This document shows positions 39,781-52,349 of a DNA stretch of 64,000 bases, piece by piece. A model generated the notes under the pieces. The model did no database searches. It had not been told where the DNA came from and saw only the letters and a list, made by a program, of their open reading frames with translations. Positions within the stretch are counted from its first letter, which is position 1. The number at the start of each line of letters is the position of its first letter. Both the position numbers and the translations under genes were made by a program. The stretch comes from Nymphaea colorata. Taxonomy: Eukaryota; Streptophyta; Magnoliopsida; Nymphaeales; Nymphaeaceae. The DNA lies in contig NC_045138.2 in assembly GCF_008831285.2 (NCBI RefSeq), forward strand, positions 30,351,934-30,415,933, written 5' to 3'.

Positions 39781-41098
39781 TGATAACCGGCGCTTGAACG
39801 AACGTAGGCGTGGCTTGAACACATATCAAATTTCGGGTGTGTTTACGATTATTGCCAAAATGTTTAGGTGCCTGATGGAGAAATTTTTCTCCTTCTTTAT
39901 TACCCATAAAAGAACAAACTACGTGTACTTCATGAACTAAGCTACGCAGTGATGCTAACATTAATTATTCTTGTTTTGTTTGTACATAATAATGATAAAT
40001 TAAGTTTGTAAGCTACGCGTCACCCGACTTGAATTTGAATTGACATAAAATTGCAAGCTTATGAGTCCCTAAAGCAGATATATATAGTAAATTCCTCGAC
40101 CCTTAATCATATTTTTTGAGTCTTACTTTTCTTCCACTTGTATAATTCCAACAAATGGCTGCTTAAAGAAGAAAGATTAATGGAACCCACATACTTACTA
40201 ATATAAAGTGAATGCTTTAATAAGAGTTTCGGACGGGTTGTTGCAATGACTTGCGGGTGAGGAATAGTAGGTGGTCAGTTTATATTATGAATGCTTGGAG
40301 TGTGAACTTCATGTACCTCAAAAAAGTTCACTGATGCATAAATTAAAGCGCAGCAGGGGCCGCACTCCGAAATACCGAAAGCATTGTCATGTATCTTAAA
40401 AGGCTAAGGAATTGGATGAGAGATTCGGCTTTCTACTGGGCAATGAGTTTCTCTTGCTCACCAGAAATGCTTTAATAAGCAAAAGTTAATGGGCTTTATT
40501 ACTTAATCGTTTGCATGATTTCCGAGGACAATTTCTAGCATTCTTATGGCAAGTCTGCTTTCTTATATAGACAAAGCATACAAATTATTTGAAACATAAA
40601 GAGAAAGGGAGAGAGAACAAAAGTAGAATATACTTCAATATGCGATCAAATATAAAGATTTTGAGTGAGTGAGAGGCTAATCCCAGTGCTCGAGTGAAGG
40701 CCAACACCCTTTCAACCTTTCCTTCATCCTTCGAGGGTTGAGGGCTGCTTTGTGGTCCTTCGAGGTAAGCGCTTTGAGGTTGACATCATTAGAGATTGAA
40801 ACAAAGACTAGCCGCCTATCATTTCTCTTCATTGCACCAATCTCTTGGAATCAAATCTTTGGACCTAAAATCCACCGTTTTTACCGCTTAGGATTTACAG
40901 TTTAAAAATTCATTGGTTGATTAGTGGCTGGGTTTAACAAAGGGTAGAATCTCAGCCTCGGAACAGAAATCCAAAATTATCAAAGGTACCTTTAACTTGT
41001 CCTACAGACAAACTGAACTCCATTAACATCTACATTTTTATGTAACTTTATTTACTTCATTTTTTAATTTAATATCACATAAACATATCTTACATCTT

Positions 41099-41132
<34 letters not shown>

Positions 41133-42009
41133 GTCCTCTATGTTTCGTTTCTTTCTTGTCACTCGATTTTATTAATGCATCTTCCAATTTAACGGCTCTT
41201 TTTTTCTCTTTTACCAGTTGTACAAGGAACCTTATGATTCCTTCCTTGTTTCTTGCTCTATTATGAATAGAAAGGCAGTTTTGACCCGACTTCTCCCCCG
41301 AGGTGCGACCAAATGAAACCTTTGGAGGACGGTCAGGTTTGTCGGAGGGCTGAGCGCCTTTGACTGATCTAGTTTGGACCTTAGACCGAATCTGGCTGAA
41401 TTCGTGTTTGGTGAGAAACAAAGTCCCATCAAAATTTGTCCGATATTGACCGATCGATCTAGTAACATACCGTACCAGAAAAAGAGAGCAGCCTAACTCA
41501 ACAATTTATACCCAACCCTCAGCCTTTCAATAGCCGGCTGGATATTAAGTCTAGCTCGAGTCAGTCAGCATACCATGCCCGGAGCTCAGGTCGACCCCGC
41601 CTGCTTTGGCTCGATTGTAGTAAAACATACATAAAATAATATTTTATAATGTATAAATATAACTAATTATACTAAAAATATATATGTTTAACTAAAATAA
41701 TATTTTTAATAAGCTGCTGAGCTAACTTAACATAGCCCGGTAACTTATCAAATCGACCTGACACCTAAACTTAGGACTCGAACCCGAATCAAACCGAGTA
41801 CTCATCTAATATCGGGCCAGATGCCCACCCTTGCATATCAGAATTAAAATCAAACGTCTCCCCAACTAAGCTATGTCACGTGAACATGAGAACCCAAATA
41901 TCAACGTACATTTAATGCCGATTTACTAAAGAAAAAGGACATACTTGAGCTACTTTTCACGTGAATCACCTGACGCATACGAAAAGGGTGATAGGCAACT
42001 TAATTTCAA

Positions 42010-42310
42010 ATAAGCTTAGCCGCCGCGGCTAGACTCAGGCACAGGTTTGAGCCTGGGCCCAAAAAAATGTGATTCAGGTTGGCACGACTTGTTATCGGGC
42101 CGGCCCGAGTGGACCCGATAAGCTCGGATCAGGTCTCATAATGATTGTTGTTAATTTTTGTATACATTTATAATATTTTATTACCATTTTTATGTATTAT
42201 TTTATATTAAAAATATTTTTTAAATGTATCGGGTCGGGCCTACCCGGGTCTGACTCGTTATCGGGCCAGCCTTGGCCCGACTCGTTATCGGGCCGGGCCG
42301 GCTCAATGCT
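42010..42310. repeat. GGGCCGGCCCG-type GC-rich dispersed repeat
   Basis: Contains TATCGGGCCGGCCCGAG and related repeats of GTTATCGGGCC separated by an AT-rich core (42140-42220). Related islands are at 12.1-12.8 and 49.0-49.2 kb. The two GC-rich arms around an AT-rich core suggest a transposon-like unit, but ends were not fixed. Confidence 0.5.
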
Positions 42311-42659
42311 CAGGCTTAATTTCAAGACGAAAAGAAAAGCTAAAAAATGTTTTAATGTAATGTAATCAGTAATTGAAATTGATGGTAAAAGAGAAATGTG
42401 AATCAGAAGATCCTGAACTAAGTTCAAGCAATGCCATTGTACTGGTTAGGCTTTTTTCTGGGTAGTGGTGCGCCGGAAAGTTTCCCAGTCGGAGACCGGA
42501 AATCCGACCCTTACAAAACAAAAGAGTAAGTAAAGATGTCGACGACTTGAAGGGTTAAAAGATGCTCCAGTACAGATCCTTGACTCAGACATATAACCAT
42601 AGATGGAGAAACAGCTTGGGAGGCATAATTTCAGGCGCACTTTCTGCTTCCCCACAACT

Positions 42660-43030
42660 TTTGATGGTACTACTACTATCCAAAACTCAAACTCAAACTC
42701 AAACTCAAACTCAAGCTTGGCTTGAACTTGAGTCGAGCTCCATAGAACAAGCTCGAGCTCGATTTGACTATACAACATCAAACTCAAGCACAACTCGCTT
42801 AACTCGTCTAGCTCATTTCTATTAGCTCGTCAGATTTCTTTGAACTTGTTTAACTTGTCTAACTAATGCAACTATGATGAACTAATTTTATGTAGTGGAG
42901 CTGAGCTAAGTCGAACCGAGTTTAAACATGTCAAGTTCTTACAACTCAAACTCGACTCACTTAACATTTTGAATATAAATTTAAACCCAAGCTAGCTCGA
43001 GTCGAGCCTGAGTTGGCTCGACTGGTTGTG
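42660..43030. repeat. (ACTCAA)n microsatellite followed by GAGCTCGAG-type repeat
   Basis: Five to six ACTCAA hexamers (about 42679-42714) pass directly into degenerate CTTGAGTCGAGCTC-like units. Confidence 0.7.
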
Positions 43031-43350
43031 CAGTTGTTGCTGAAACTCTTCATGAGTTAACTGTATATTTGATTTTACGAACTTTAGAAAGGAGAGGGAT
43101 CTCAATTGGAAGTGAAATCCCTATCGGGAATTTGTATGCCCAATTAGCTCTTCATGTACATTTGATCTAACATTCTCATATTTTGAGACTCATGAATTTA
43201 AAATCTGACTCTCTGCCGTGATCTTGAATTAGATTTTTTTTGTTTTATGCAAAAAGTAAATGAGGATGTCAAGTCCGAATCTTTATGTTTTGACTTAAAA
43301 TCCTCAGTTTGATAAATTATAGATTTTAATATACATTTTTTTACCGAACT

Positions 43351-43757
43351 TGAACCAGATGAATGCCGATTCCGTAGTTGAAGAGCCTAACAATACAACA
43401 AAAGAAAACCAATAAAATATTTTTACTGCTTAAGGAGTCATAGCGATGAAAATTTCTTATAGAACCAGGATTACCAGGCGCCATCAATTCCTCTTCCCCC
43501 TACCTTGTTCACCACTTTTGCTCTCTCCTCTCTTTTGTTTCTTAATTTTCAAGGATTCAAAGCTAGGACGGAAACCGATCGGAATGCTGAAAAAACAGAG
43601 ACGAACCGGAAAATCCCAACTACGACTTGGGAATCGCGGCTTCTCCTGCCGACTGTGACAAAAAATTCGATCGAAGACGTAGTAGACGACCCTAGCTAAT
43701 CCAGAAAGAGATGGAGGACCAGGGGAAGACGCGAGATATTCGGATGGTGGCAGCAGC
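43351..43757 (-). pseudogene. Truncated copy of the glyoxalase-like gene (leader, intron 1, parts of exons 1 and 2)
   Basis: This stretch aligns to the glyoxalase-like gene at about 37033-37620. Shared landmarks, in order: AGATGAATGCC and ATTCCGTAGTTG (start of exon 2), intron 1, ACCAGGATTACCAGGCGCCA (exon 1 end with splice donor), TTGTTCACCA (start region), then leader segments CCGATCGGAATGC, ACCGGAAAATCCC and GACGACCCTA. About 130 bp of exon 1 are missing between GCGCCATCAA and the start region. The start codon is changed from ATG to GTG. The rest of exon 2 and all of exon 3 are absent, and similarity stops just before the TATA box. It cannot make the parent protein. Confidence 0.88.
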
Positions 43758-44751
43758 ATGGGATCTTTGTCGAGGTCTTCTCTAACTCCCGAATTTTTTA
43801 TTTTTATTTTTGTCCCCATCGATCGACCAACCGTCGCATTGACGTTGTACTGCAGTTTCGCCATTAATTCAGATGACCCCATACAGATATTCTCCCATAT
43901 GATTGAAAAGGTGAAGGAAAGGGAGGAGCTAAGAGCCATGCCAAGATGTCGGTGGCATGCCTTCATCTCAGTAACCTTTTCCCAATTGGGGATCTGTTGT
44001 TAAGTAAGCATTCACCACATCATGTTAAAAGGATATGCCACATCGTTTTGAGAGCTTGTCTGCGTTCTTCAATGGCTATAATTTGGGCACTTCGAGAGTT
44101 ACAAATAGTGATTCGATTCATTTAACCAAGCAAGTTTTCAACTTTGTTTGGCTGTAGGATTCAGACTTTGATGCCTTCCTGCTACCACTTCGCTTCTATT
44201 TGCAGCACTAATGGCAGATGGTATGCACGACATGTTGGTTTCCTCCACATTCAGCGGCATGGGATCTTTATCGAGGTCTTCTCTAGCTCCCAATTTTTTT
44301 TGTTTTTGTTTTTGTCCCCATCGATCGACCACCCGTCGCATTGACGTTGTACTGCAGTCTCGCCATTAATTCAGATGACCCCATACAGATATTCTCCCAT
44401 ATGATTGAAAAGGTGAAGGAAAGGGAGGAGCTAAGAGCCATGGCAAGATGTCGGTGGTACGTCTTCATCTCAGTAACCTTTTCCAAATTGGAGATCTGTT
44501 GTTAAGCATTCACCATATCATGTTTAAAGAATATGCCACATCGTTTTGAGAGCTTGTCTGTGTTCTTCAATGGCTATAATTTCGGCACTTCCAGAGTTAC
44601 AAATAGTGATTCAATTTATTTAACCAAGAAAGTTTTCAACTTTGTTAAGTTGTAGGATTCAGACTTTAATGTCTTTCTGCTACCACTTTGCTTCTATTTG
44701 CAGCACTAATGACAGATGATATGCACCAACATGCTGGTTTCCTCCACATTT
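43756..44751. repeat. Tandem duplication of a ~500-bp unit (43756-44256 and 44257-44751)
   Basis: Both copies begin GCATGGGATCTTT and run through CATCGATCGACCA, CATTAATTCAGATGACCCCA, GGGAGGAGCTAAGAGCCATG and TGCTACCACTT to TTTCCTCCACATT, with scattered substitutions and a few small indels. On the plus strand both keep the same open stretch INSDDPIQIFSHMIEKVKER then EELRAM, so the unit may hold a captured exon of an unrecognised gene. The left copy abuts the glyoxalase pseudogene exactly where its similarity ends. Confidence 0.93.
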
Positions 44752-45279
44752 ATGTGTGATGTGTTGTTGTTGAGAAGTTCAACTGCTCTTGGCCCTGCCA
44801 CCATGGTTTTTCTTTGCTTGTGGACAAGCCATGGCACCTTAAGTATTTGTTTTTTTCATTGATTCAACTGTGTTAGGCAGATCTGCTGATGATTAGAGGA
44901 CTATATTTCTTTTGTGGGGGCTTACTGTTTTTTCTTTGGGTTCTATAATTTCAGAACAAAGAGACAGACCACTTTTTGTAATTTTATAATAAAAGTCATG
45001 CTCTTCATAAAAGGAATCAAATGGGGTCCTCAAGTAAACTTACTATAGTCTCAAACACAGAAAAAATGAGCTGCAATTTTTTCTAAACATCATTCTGTAC
45101 TCATACAAATCCTTATCTTTCTTTGCTTTTGTCAGTTTATAATGTTCATAACACAAAAAATGGTATTTTATCTAAGAATTGTATTTTCACATACCAACTG
45201 CAGTTCTTATTATTTTGCACATAGAGATTAAGCGAATCCCAACCAATTAGTGTGTCATAAAAATGTATGTGGATATGGT

Positions 45280-45500
45280 CTCAAGGGGCATAGCGTAGCT
45301 GGTCGAGCTAGGGGCCTGTATTAAGGCAGGTCTCTAGTTCGATTCCCGTGGGCACTATGTTCCTGTGTCTTAAGACGGTAGGGCGTGGCACCCAAGCTGA
45401 AGGGTGTACCGTTGCTATCGCTGACACCGACGCAGCTCAGGACTCCAAAGGCAGGGAGAATGGGGGGGCCTTCGGGCCTTTTTCAGACGGTGGGTTTCAT
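45280..45500 (+). mobile_element. tRNA-derived SINE, copy 1
   Basis: The head CTCAAGGGGCATAGCGTAGC carries a pol III A-box-like stretch (TAGCGTAGCTGG). About 50 bp on is a B box (AGTTCGATTCC). The body and the tail GGGAGAATGGGGGGG followed by a TTCAGACGGTGGG-type end match the copies at 49.9 and 52.0 kb. The stems of a true tRNA do not pair, so it is not a tRNA gene. Confidence 0.7.
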
Positions 45501-45999
45501 ATAACCTTAAATTAACCAACAAATGACTCCTAATTTGTGCTGAGCCCGTGAAAATTTTGGCCAGCTAGCTAATCAAATGCAAGAAGTATAGTGTGTTTGA
45601 GAAGATAAAAAATCACGCAACAAGTGTATTGTGCTTGAGAAGGCAAGAAATTAGGCAAGAAATTAAGGCAAACAAGCAGACAAGTTTGAACTTTCACATC
45701 AAGCGTGAACAATGTGTGCAAAGGCCTATTAAACGTTATCTTGATGTTGGTGACGGAAGGTCTAGTCATTGAGAATATCCAGAATGGTGCCATCTATGTC
45801 GCTTTCAAAGCCATCTTGACTACTTTTCCCTCCAGAAAAAAATATCTCACATGCAGACAGTAGCAATCAGCATTGAATTATATACGAAACGCCAACTCAC
45901 ATTGAATTGATGCATAACTGGTGGTTGAGTGTCTCTTCTTCTTCTTCCTCCTCTTCTTTTTCTTCTTCTTTTTTTTTCTCTCTCTCTCTCTCTCTCTCC

Positions 46000-46110
46000 A
46001 ACCAGCTTGCGGGGTAGCTCTGGTAGGACTTATGGCACCAGACAATGCATCTCATGTTCGATTCTTATAGGCATTATATATTAGTAAAAAAGATGAAGAT
46101 GGTGTCATGC
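46000..46110 (+). mobile_element. Degenerate SINE head, copy 2
   Basis: CTTGCGGGGTAGCTCTGGTA resembles the A-box region, and CATGTTCGATTCTTATAGGC the B box, of the other copies. It is truncated soon after the B box. Confidence 0.45.
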
Positions 46111-46165
46111 GGATTAAGGACCACGGTTGTAGTTGTGCCCCCCTTTCCCTCCCTCCAACTCTCTT

Positions 46166-46375
46166 TAGTGGTGGAGCCGGAAAATTTTGGTTGAGGGGAA
46201 GTAATCGACCTCTCGCTTGAAAGAATGAGTGATTACAGGGCATTAACTCAGGTCTGGCCTGGGCACCACATGCAGCTGGACGTAGCTGTACTTATCTCTA
46301 GCTTAATCACATGCAAGATTTCAAGAGCTGGCGTGGGCCACTGCCCACGCCAATCACACAGTAGCTCCGCTACTG
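46166..46375. mobile_element. Non-autonomous hAT-like element, 210 bp
   Basis: The left end is TAGTGGTGGAGCCGG. The right end is GTAGCTCCGCTACTG, reverse complement CAGTAGCGGAGCTAC, so the termini are imperfect inverted repeats of the CAGTGGCGGAGCC type. The flanks ACTCTCTT and GCTCTCTC agree at six of eight positions, fitting an aged 8-bp target-site duplication. The subterminal palindrome GCGTGGGCCACTGCCCACGC is shared with the elements at 12.5, 54.2 and 63.4 kb. No transposase. Confidence 0.6.
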
Positions 46376-47567
46376 GCTCTCTCTCTTGTAGGTTCCATGC
46401 TGGCATTGGCTTATATATAGTTGACAACCATGAAATTGAACAGCGATTGGTCTATTATCAACCGCTGCCCCGACTAATTGTATGTGCCAAATCTTTGACT
46501 TGCATCCTCTAACATTAAATTTTATATCTTCATGCCGGCCGGCCACCTGACTTGTAAATGTGGTTGCACCTCTTATTTTCATGAAATGTGATGCATAGGA
46601 AATGAAGGGCATTCTCAATGTTCATATAAATATTTATGAGCAAAAAGATATGGTCAAAATATTCAAATATTTAAAAAAGATTTATGTGCAAAGATGAAAA
46701 ATTTCATGTAATTACTAGTGTGAATTAAATGACAAACGGCTCTCATGATTATATGCATCAATAGATCATCAAGTTTATGTATGTTTCTTGGATATTTTGC
46801 CATAAAGAGACACTTTTGATTAACTATTCTTTGTTTTTTTTTTTTGTGCAATTTGCTTTGGTATGTGTGACACTAGAAGTTTCCATACCTTAAGGACAAA
46901 TTCCAGCCTGAAATTTTCTTAGAGTATGTGTGACTACCATTGATCATCTAAGATTCACAAAAATCAAGATTCATGAATTTAATTTAAGATCAGACTCTCC
47001 CCCTCCAAAACTAGACCTATTAAATTGTTCATCCAAAACGTAAATCCAAATCTACTTGCGATGTTTAGTTTCATGAGCTATAGATTTTAGAGTAGATCTT
47101 TCACCGCATAACAAAAAGAATGGCATGTGAGATCCATGGATCTAAAATATGAGGTTAACAAACATAATATATATGATGTTTCAATAATCTGAGATGCTTG
47201 AATCCACAGCCATGAAAGTCTGCTTTGGATTTTAAACGCAGCGAGAAATAGTGAGGCTAATATACCTCTAAGTACATATTATTGTTCTCAAAGAGCGTGA
47301 CTTAGAAATTTATTTACATATTGGTTATCTCTAATTACCATTTGCATATTCATATATTGAGCCCCTCGATCATTTACTTAACGTCCTTCAATTATTTTAT
47401 TATGTATTTGAAAGTCTTAAGTTTTCTTTTGGGCAAGCGTCCCTCAGCCAAAAAATTTAATTAGCACTGCCACTATATTGCATGCAATTTGACAGGTTTC
47501 GTCTCAATCAGATGGGCCAGGTTGGTCTAGTATCTTGCCAACATTAAATTATAAGGTGCTCTTCTAG

Positions 47568-47569
47568 GA

Positions 47570-47616
<47 letters not shown>
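47568..47616. repeat. (TA)n(GA)n microsatellite
   Basis: A short TA run followed by about 32 bp of GA. Confidence 0.95.
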
Positions 47617-47620
<4 letters not shown>

Positions 47621-48974
47621 CCTTTTTTTATCACAATTTCTCCGCAGGTTTTAGAGTTTGATCATACTTGGGTATGCATATCTCAGTATACTAAGCTGGT
47701 AGATGTCTATTTATTATCTTAATAATTTCCTGAGGATAAATTTATTTTTCAGATTCTGCCGTAACTTTCAATAACTTGAGTTAAATGTTTTCTTCTAAGT
47801 GCATGACAATTTGCATAATTTCCTTTAAAAAAGCACTTTCTTTCCCTTAGTTGCAATGAGTAGCTGCCCAAAAATAATGTCAAGTAACTCAAGGAAAGAA
47901 ACAAGTTATAAACATCATCCTAGGAAGCAAATAAGTGAGATCTTAATTAGCAATATAAATATTTTAAGTGGTTAATTAACAAATAAATTTATTGACCACC
48001 GGCTTCATTTCCTATATGGTAAATCCATACGCCAAGAAGCTTAACCGATAATTGTATTTAGGTCCGACATGCATTAATTCAAATCCGAATCCAAGTCCAA
48101 TTTTCTTAATTAACTATATCAAATTGTCTTATTACTAAGTAAATGCATATCTAATCAACATAACTTCTTTTGAAATCGTTAATCACTAGTTTGGATTATA
48201 TAAAACGGTAGATGCTACAAACTAGAATGTCTTAATCTATGTTACAGTGGAATCACATTCTACCTTCTCTTCATTCTTAAGGAAAAGGGACCTTTCAAGG
48301 ACCAAAATGCACACTTAAATGGCTCATTGGCCCATATTGATTTGATAATAGAAGGCATGCATAGTAGTCGTCATTATCTTGCACTGTGAAGATATCTCCA
48401 AGTTTTCCTCAGACTTGTATGCATCTTTTGGATTCATTCTCCCATTGGAACAATATAATATTGGCTAAATTATGAAGTTGATGGCCTATGATTGGCTTAA
48501 ATATGGATCGCGGCTTCTAAATCTGATTCATGAGCACATAAATTTTGAATTTTTCATAAAAAAGGTCACGTGGATGGATTTAGTACACCAATTTAGTGAG
48601 TATCAGCGTGCACATGATAATTTAGGGAGAATATGAGACAATGGCTGCCTTTGTCCATCATCGTAATGATTTGATAGTTTTCCTTTTTTGCCAAAAAAAT
48701 ATCATTCATGAGATCGATTCATATGAAATGGTTAATAATGAGCCCTAGTCTGATTTTTATGAAATAATAATGCATAATTCATACTTTGAACTGGGATATG
48801 GGAAAATCGATATGGAACAAAATTAATATCTGATTAAGAAATCAGATTGGATTTGGATTTGGATTTAAAAAATGACATCTGATCAGATTCAAAATTGGAT
48901 TTGGATTCAAGTATACATAAATGTTCGATCGGATTTAGATTAGATTTATATTAAATAAATATCATATAAGGGTA

Positions 48975-49195
48975 GGCGCCGGGCAGGGCCGCCGGCGGGG
49001 GCCCGGCACCCTTTTGGGTGCGGCCCGGCCCGGGTCCGTGCTTGAAAAACCCGGGCCCGATGGGCCGACCCGAAAATATATTTTATATGAAAAAATTATT
49101 TTATACTTTTTTATTATATCCAGGCCGGGCACGGCTCAGGTTTTGGGTATCAGGCCTGGGACCTGATTTTTGACATCGGACCGACTCGATGCCTA
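48975..49195. repeat. GGCCCGG-rich dispersed repeat with AT core
   Basis: Contains GGGCAGGGCCGCCGG, GGCCCGGCCCGGG and CCCGGGCCCGATGGGCC. An AT-rich core (49075-49120) and a weaker right arm (GGCCGGGCACGGCTCAGG) follow. It resembles the island at 42.0-42.3 kb. Confidence 0.5.
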
Positions 49196-49895
49196 AACCT
49201 ATTTTTTAATGCTATTACATTTTGAAAATCTGCAAAATTCAGATTCAAATATAAATGTAAAAATTGAATTCTAATCTGATTCGGATTGTGGAATCAATTT
49301 TTGGGTTTCGAATTTGGATATGACTTATTTTTGTTCATATTTGAATTTGAATCAGAATATATGAATGTCCGAAAAAAATAGATACGGTTAAGGGTATTAT
49401 CCATTGACATCTCCTACCGGTTCATATGAGATAATCCCCTCATCTCTCACAGGCCGTTTGGTACAAAGAACAGTGTGTCCTTGGAACACGTGTCCATATT
49501 AGTGTTTCAAAAAATATAAAGTTCAACTATCGCTAGCATGCAATTGTTGGATCCAAAAATAATGACATCCATGATACTACATCATGTTTTCTGGAACAAA
49601 ATTGTGTCCTAAGTGTTTTAAGAACATGGTGTTTCCAAATCATATTTTAGGTCAGCATGGCCATTGGAAGTTAAACCCATATGAATAGATTTGTCATAAT
49701 TCATTTACTTAATCTGAACCTATCTTCAAGTCACTGGAATGTGTCCAGCTAAATACAAGAAGTGAAAAACCATAATTTTCTTTAACATCCCTTTCTATGT
49801 CTCTTATATGAGTAGCTTATTATAAGTTTTCTGATTTTGCTTTTATTTACATAATGGTGGTCATGATGTAGGTCATGTCTTTAACAGGTCTTCAC

Positions 49896-50120
49896 TAGGC
49901 TGGCCCAGGTGGCTTAGTATAGCAGGTCGGGTGGTTATGTGAGTGAGAATCTGGTCAACAGTTTGATTCCTATGCGCACTAAATTCTTGGATTTAATAAG
50001 TACAACTCTCTAGTCATTAGGTGTACCATAGATCCGCCCAGGTTCCAAAATAGGTTTAGACCTTCGAGGCAGTAGAATGGATGGGGGGGTTTTGTCACTC
50101 TTATAGGACGTTGGAATGAA
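49896..50120 (+). mobile_element. tRNA-derived SINE, copy 3
   Basis: The head GGCTGGCCCAGGTGGCTTAG is diverged. The B box is CAGTTTGATTCC. The body has GTACAACTCTCTAGTCATTA and the tail GCAGTAGAATGGATGGGGGG then a GGACGTTGGAATGAA end, parallel to copies 1 and 5. Confidence 0.6.
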
Positions 50121-50917
50121 ATATTTCTCCTGCCCACCTAAGTAGGTTGGCCACTTTTGAATTCTCTGTAGACCCATGCACATACATCTATTGATTGTTA
50201 AGAACGCATTAGGCTCTTCGTTCATGAACCATGAGAGAAAAAAAAAAGTCTTGTAAGACATATTTAGTGAATGTGTATGGCGAACTATTAATATCCCCAG
50301 CTCCAAAAGAAGTTTTTTTTAATTATTATGTCTATCGGGTCCAAATAACTTCCACATTTTGGCTTTGACCATTGAATCTTGATCATCCTTTTTGTCCTTG
50401 CACTAGAGATGAAGGTAACTGATTGCTTATAAATATGCAGAAATGCAGAAATGCAGCTTAATGAATCTGGATAATACACACCATATGTATATCAACATGC
50501 AGTATTCCTCTTCTTCTCAAGGTTCAGGTTTTGGGCTTCCCAAATCAGGCCAGAGTTGTGGCTATTACAGCTCTCATGTAAATTGTGGAAAGGATTTAAC
50601 AGACACACACGAAACAAATACCAGATAAGAAGAACGTAGTGTTTTGTTCCTAAAATCATCAAACGGTGGACAAGAAACACCATTGTCCATGAGAACAAGA
50701 CAAAAGCGTAATGGACAGGATGTCATGTTTGTTCTGTCTTAGTGGACAGCAATCAAACGACCTCTAAGGGAACATCAGGCTCGAGACATTCCAAATCTAA
50801 AAAGGTGAAACCAAATAGCTAGTTCAATCAGTTACAAGGAGATGGAAGGCAGCAAAAGCCGGGCAAACCAATCCTATGGTCCTTGGATTGATTAATCTTC
50901 CAGTTGTTATTTTATAA

Positions 50918-51140
50918 ACTTGAGGGGCATAATGTAGTTGGTGAGACTAGAAAAATGGTGAAAGTTTGGTACTTAGTTTGATTCTCATAGGCACTATTCT
51001 TATGAACTGCAAACAATAGATGCATGATGCTCTAATTGATACGTATACCTCTCCTTACCAAAGTTTTGAAGCATCCTAGCCCAGGGAGTAAGGGAAAAGA
51101 AGGAAGGTCTGCAGCCTCCTTGGGGTATCGCCACTAATAG
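50918..51140 (+). mobile_element. tRNA-derived SINE, copy 4
   Basis: The head CTTGAGGGGCATAATGTAGT is close to copy 1. The B box is TAGTTTGATTCTCATAGGCA. The body ends GCCCAGGGAGTAAGG then CCTCCTTGGGGTATC. Target-site duplication not resolved. Confidence 0.6.
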
Positions 51141-51992
51141 TCTCAACTTATTGTCTGGTATATAAAATCTGATCTAGACAATGAATTTTCAAGGATTTAG
51201 TTTGGTACCATTCAATTATGCATCAATTTATGTGCTTAGGCTCCTGAAAAGAAATGCATAGATCCATTGGAAACCCTAAACCATAAACCCCAGCATAATC
51301 TAAAGACCCGTCAGATGCAAACGGTATCGGAAGAGAGGATCATGAATAACAGATTAAAAATAAGTGCTGGCCAGTAGCCCAAAGATATTCGTTTAGGAGT
51401 TGTTCGTTCAGAAATACAAGTGCACTAGACTAACGATGTTGAGAACACTTTGGTCAAGAACAAAAGAAGACCATGTCCAAAGGACATTTTGTTCTTTTGT
51501 TCGTTGTTTGGTTAGCTGGTTGATCAGCATTCCCCTCACATGCTGTCAAGCATTTGATTGCATTATCATGATAACAAAGTTCTCGAAATATTTGATTCAA
51601 AGTTGATAAAATCTTTCTGTAATCCTGCTGTTTGTTTACCAAAGAGGTCCTGTTGATACCGTGAAACATGCTTTGTTTTCTCAATCAAAAACCCGTCATC
51701 CACAACTGTTATATATATAAAAAAAAGAACTTCTCTATTGGAGAGTATTGATACGTATCAGCTCCTTGCTAATGCAATACAGGTCCAGTCATGCCAGTTT
51801 ATATATTTATGCATTCTTATTTTAAAAATTACTTTAACATATGCTAATTATGCTTAATTTTAAAATAAAAATAAGGCAACATGGGTCGATAGAGAATGAT
51901 ATGTTCATATTGATATATCATGGCAGTGAACAAATCAATATATACACCAACATTCGTATTTAAAATGTTGATCGGCAACCTCATACGACATA

Positions 51993-52203
51993 CTCGAGGG
52001 GTGATAGCGTACTGGGCGGCAAAGTGGTATGTCACCTTTGAGGACTCAGGTTCGAGTCTTAGAGTGGTCACTGTCACGTCCTATTATGCTCTACCTCTGA
52101 ACAGTAAAAAAAAGTTTCGAAGCATGCTCTTTGAAACCCAAGGGGGTAGACACAACCTCTCTTAGGGGCGGTGGAATGAACCACTCACCCTTAAAAAAAA
52201 AAA
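51993..52203 (+). mobile_element. Full-length tRNA-derived SINE with target-site duplication, copy 5
   Basis: It starts CTCGAGGGGTGATAGCG and has a B box (GGTTCGAGTC). The body ends GGCGGTGGAATGAACCACTC and then an A tail. It is bounded by AACCTCATACGACATA (51977-51992) and AACCTCATACAACATA (52204-52219), a 16-bp direct repeat with one mismatch. That is the hallmark of LINE-mediated insertion. Confidence 0.85.
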
Positions 52204-52349
52204 AACCTCATACAACATAAGTAAAAAAAAAAACTATTATTTTTAATAAATGTAAGTAAATTTTATTATTACATATCACATGCTTAAGTTGTAATTACTT
52301 GTGGTAGAACCTTTGTTTCTTAAAGAGGTGATTGACAACGCTATGTTAG

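Larger units (their letters stand above)
46376..49895. other. Gene-free AT-rich spacer
   Basis: No coding region was found. It contains TA/GA microsatellites and one GC-rich island (listed separately). Confidence 0.5.

Noticed and set aside
41116-41468. Overlapping minus-strand frames of 101 and 78 codons
   Set aside because: No reverse transcriptase, gag or other transposon motif could be seen, and no LTR-like ends were found nearby.
45280-45360. Possible tRNA gene
   Set aside because: A- and B-box motifs are present, but acceptor and T-stem pairing fail, and the sequence continues into a SINE body shared with other copies.
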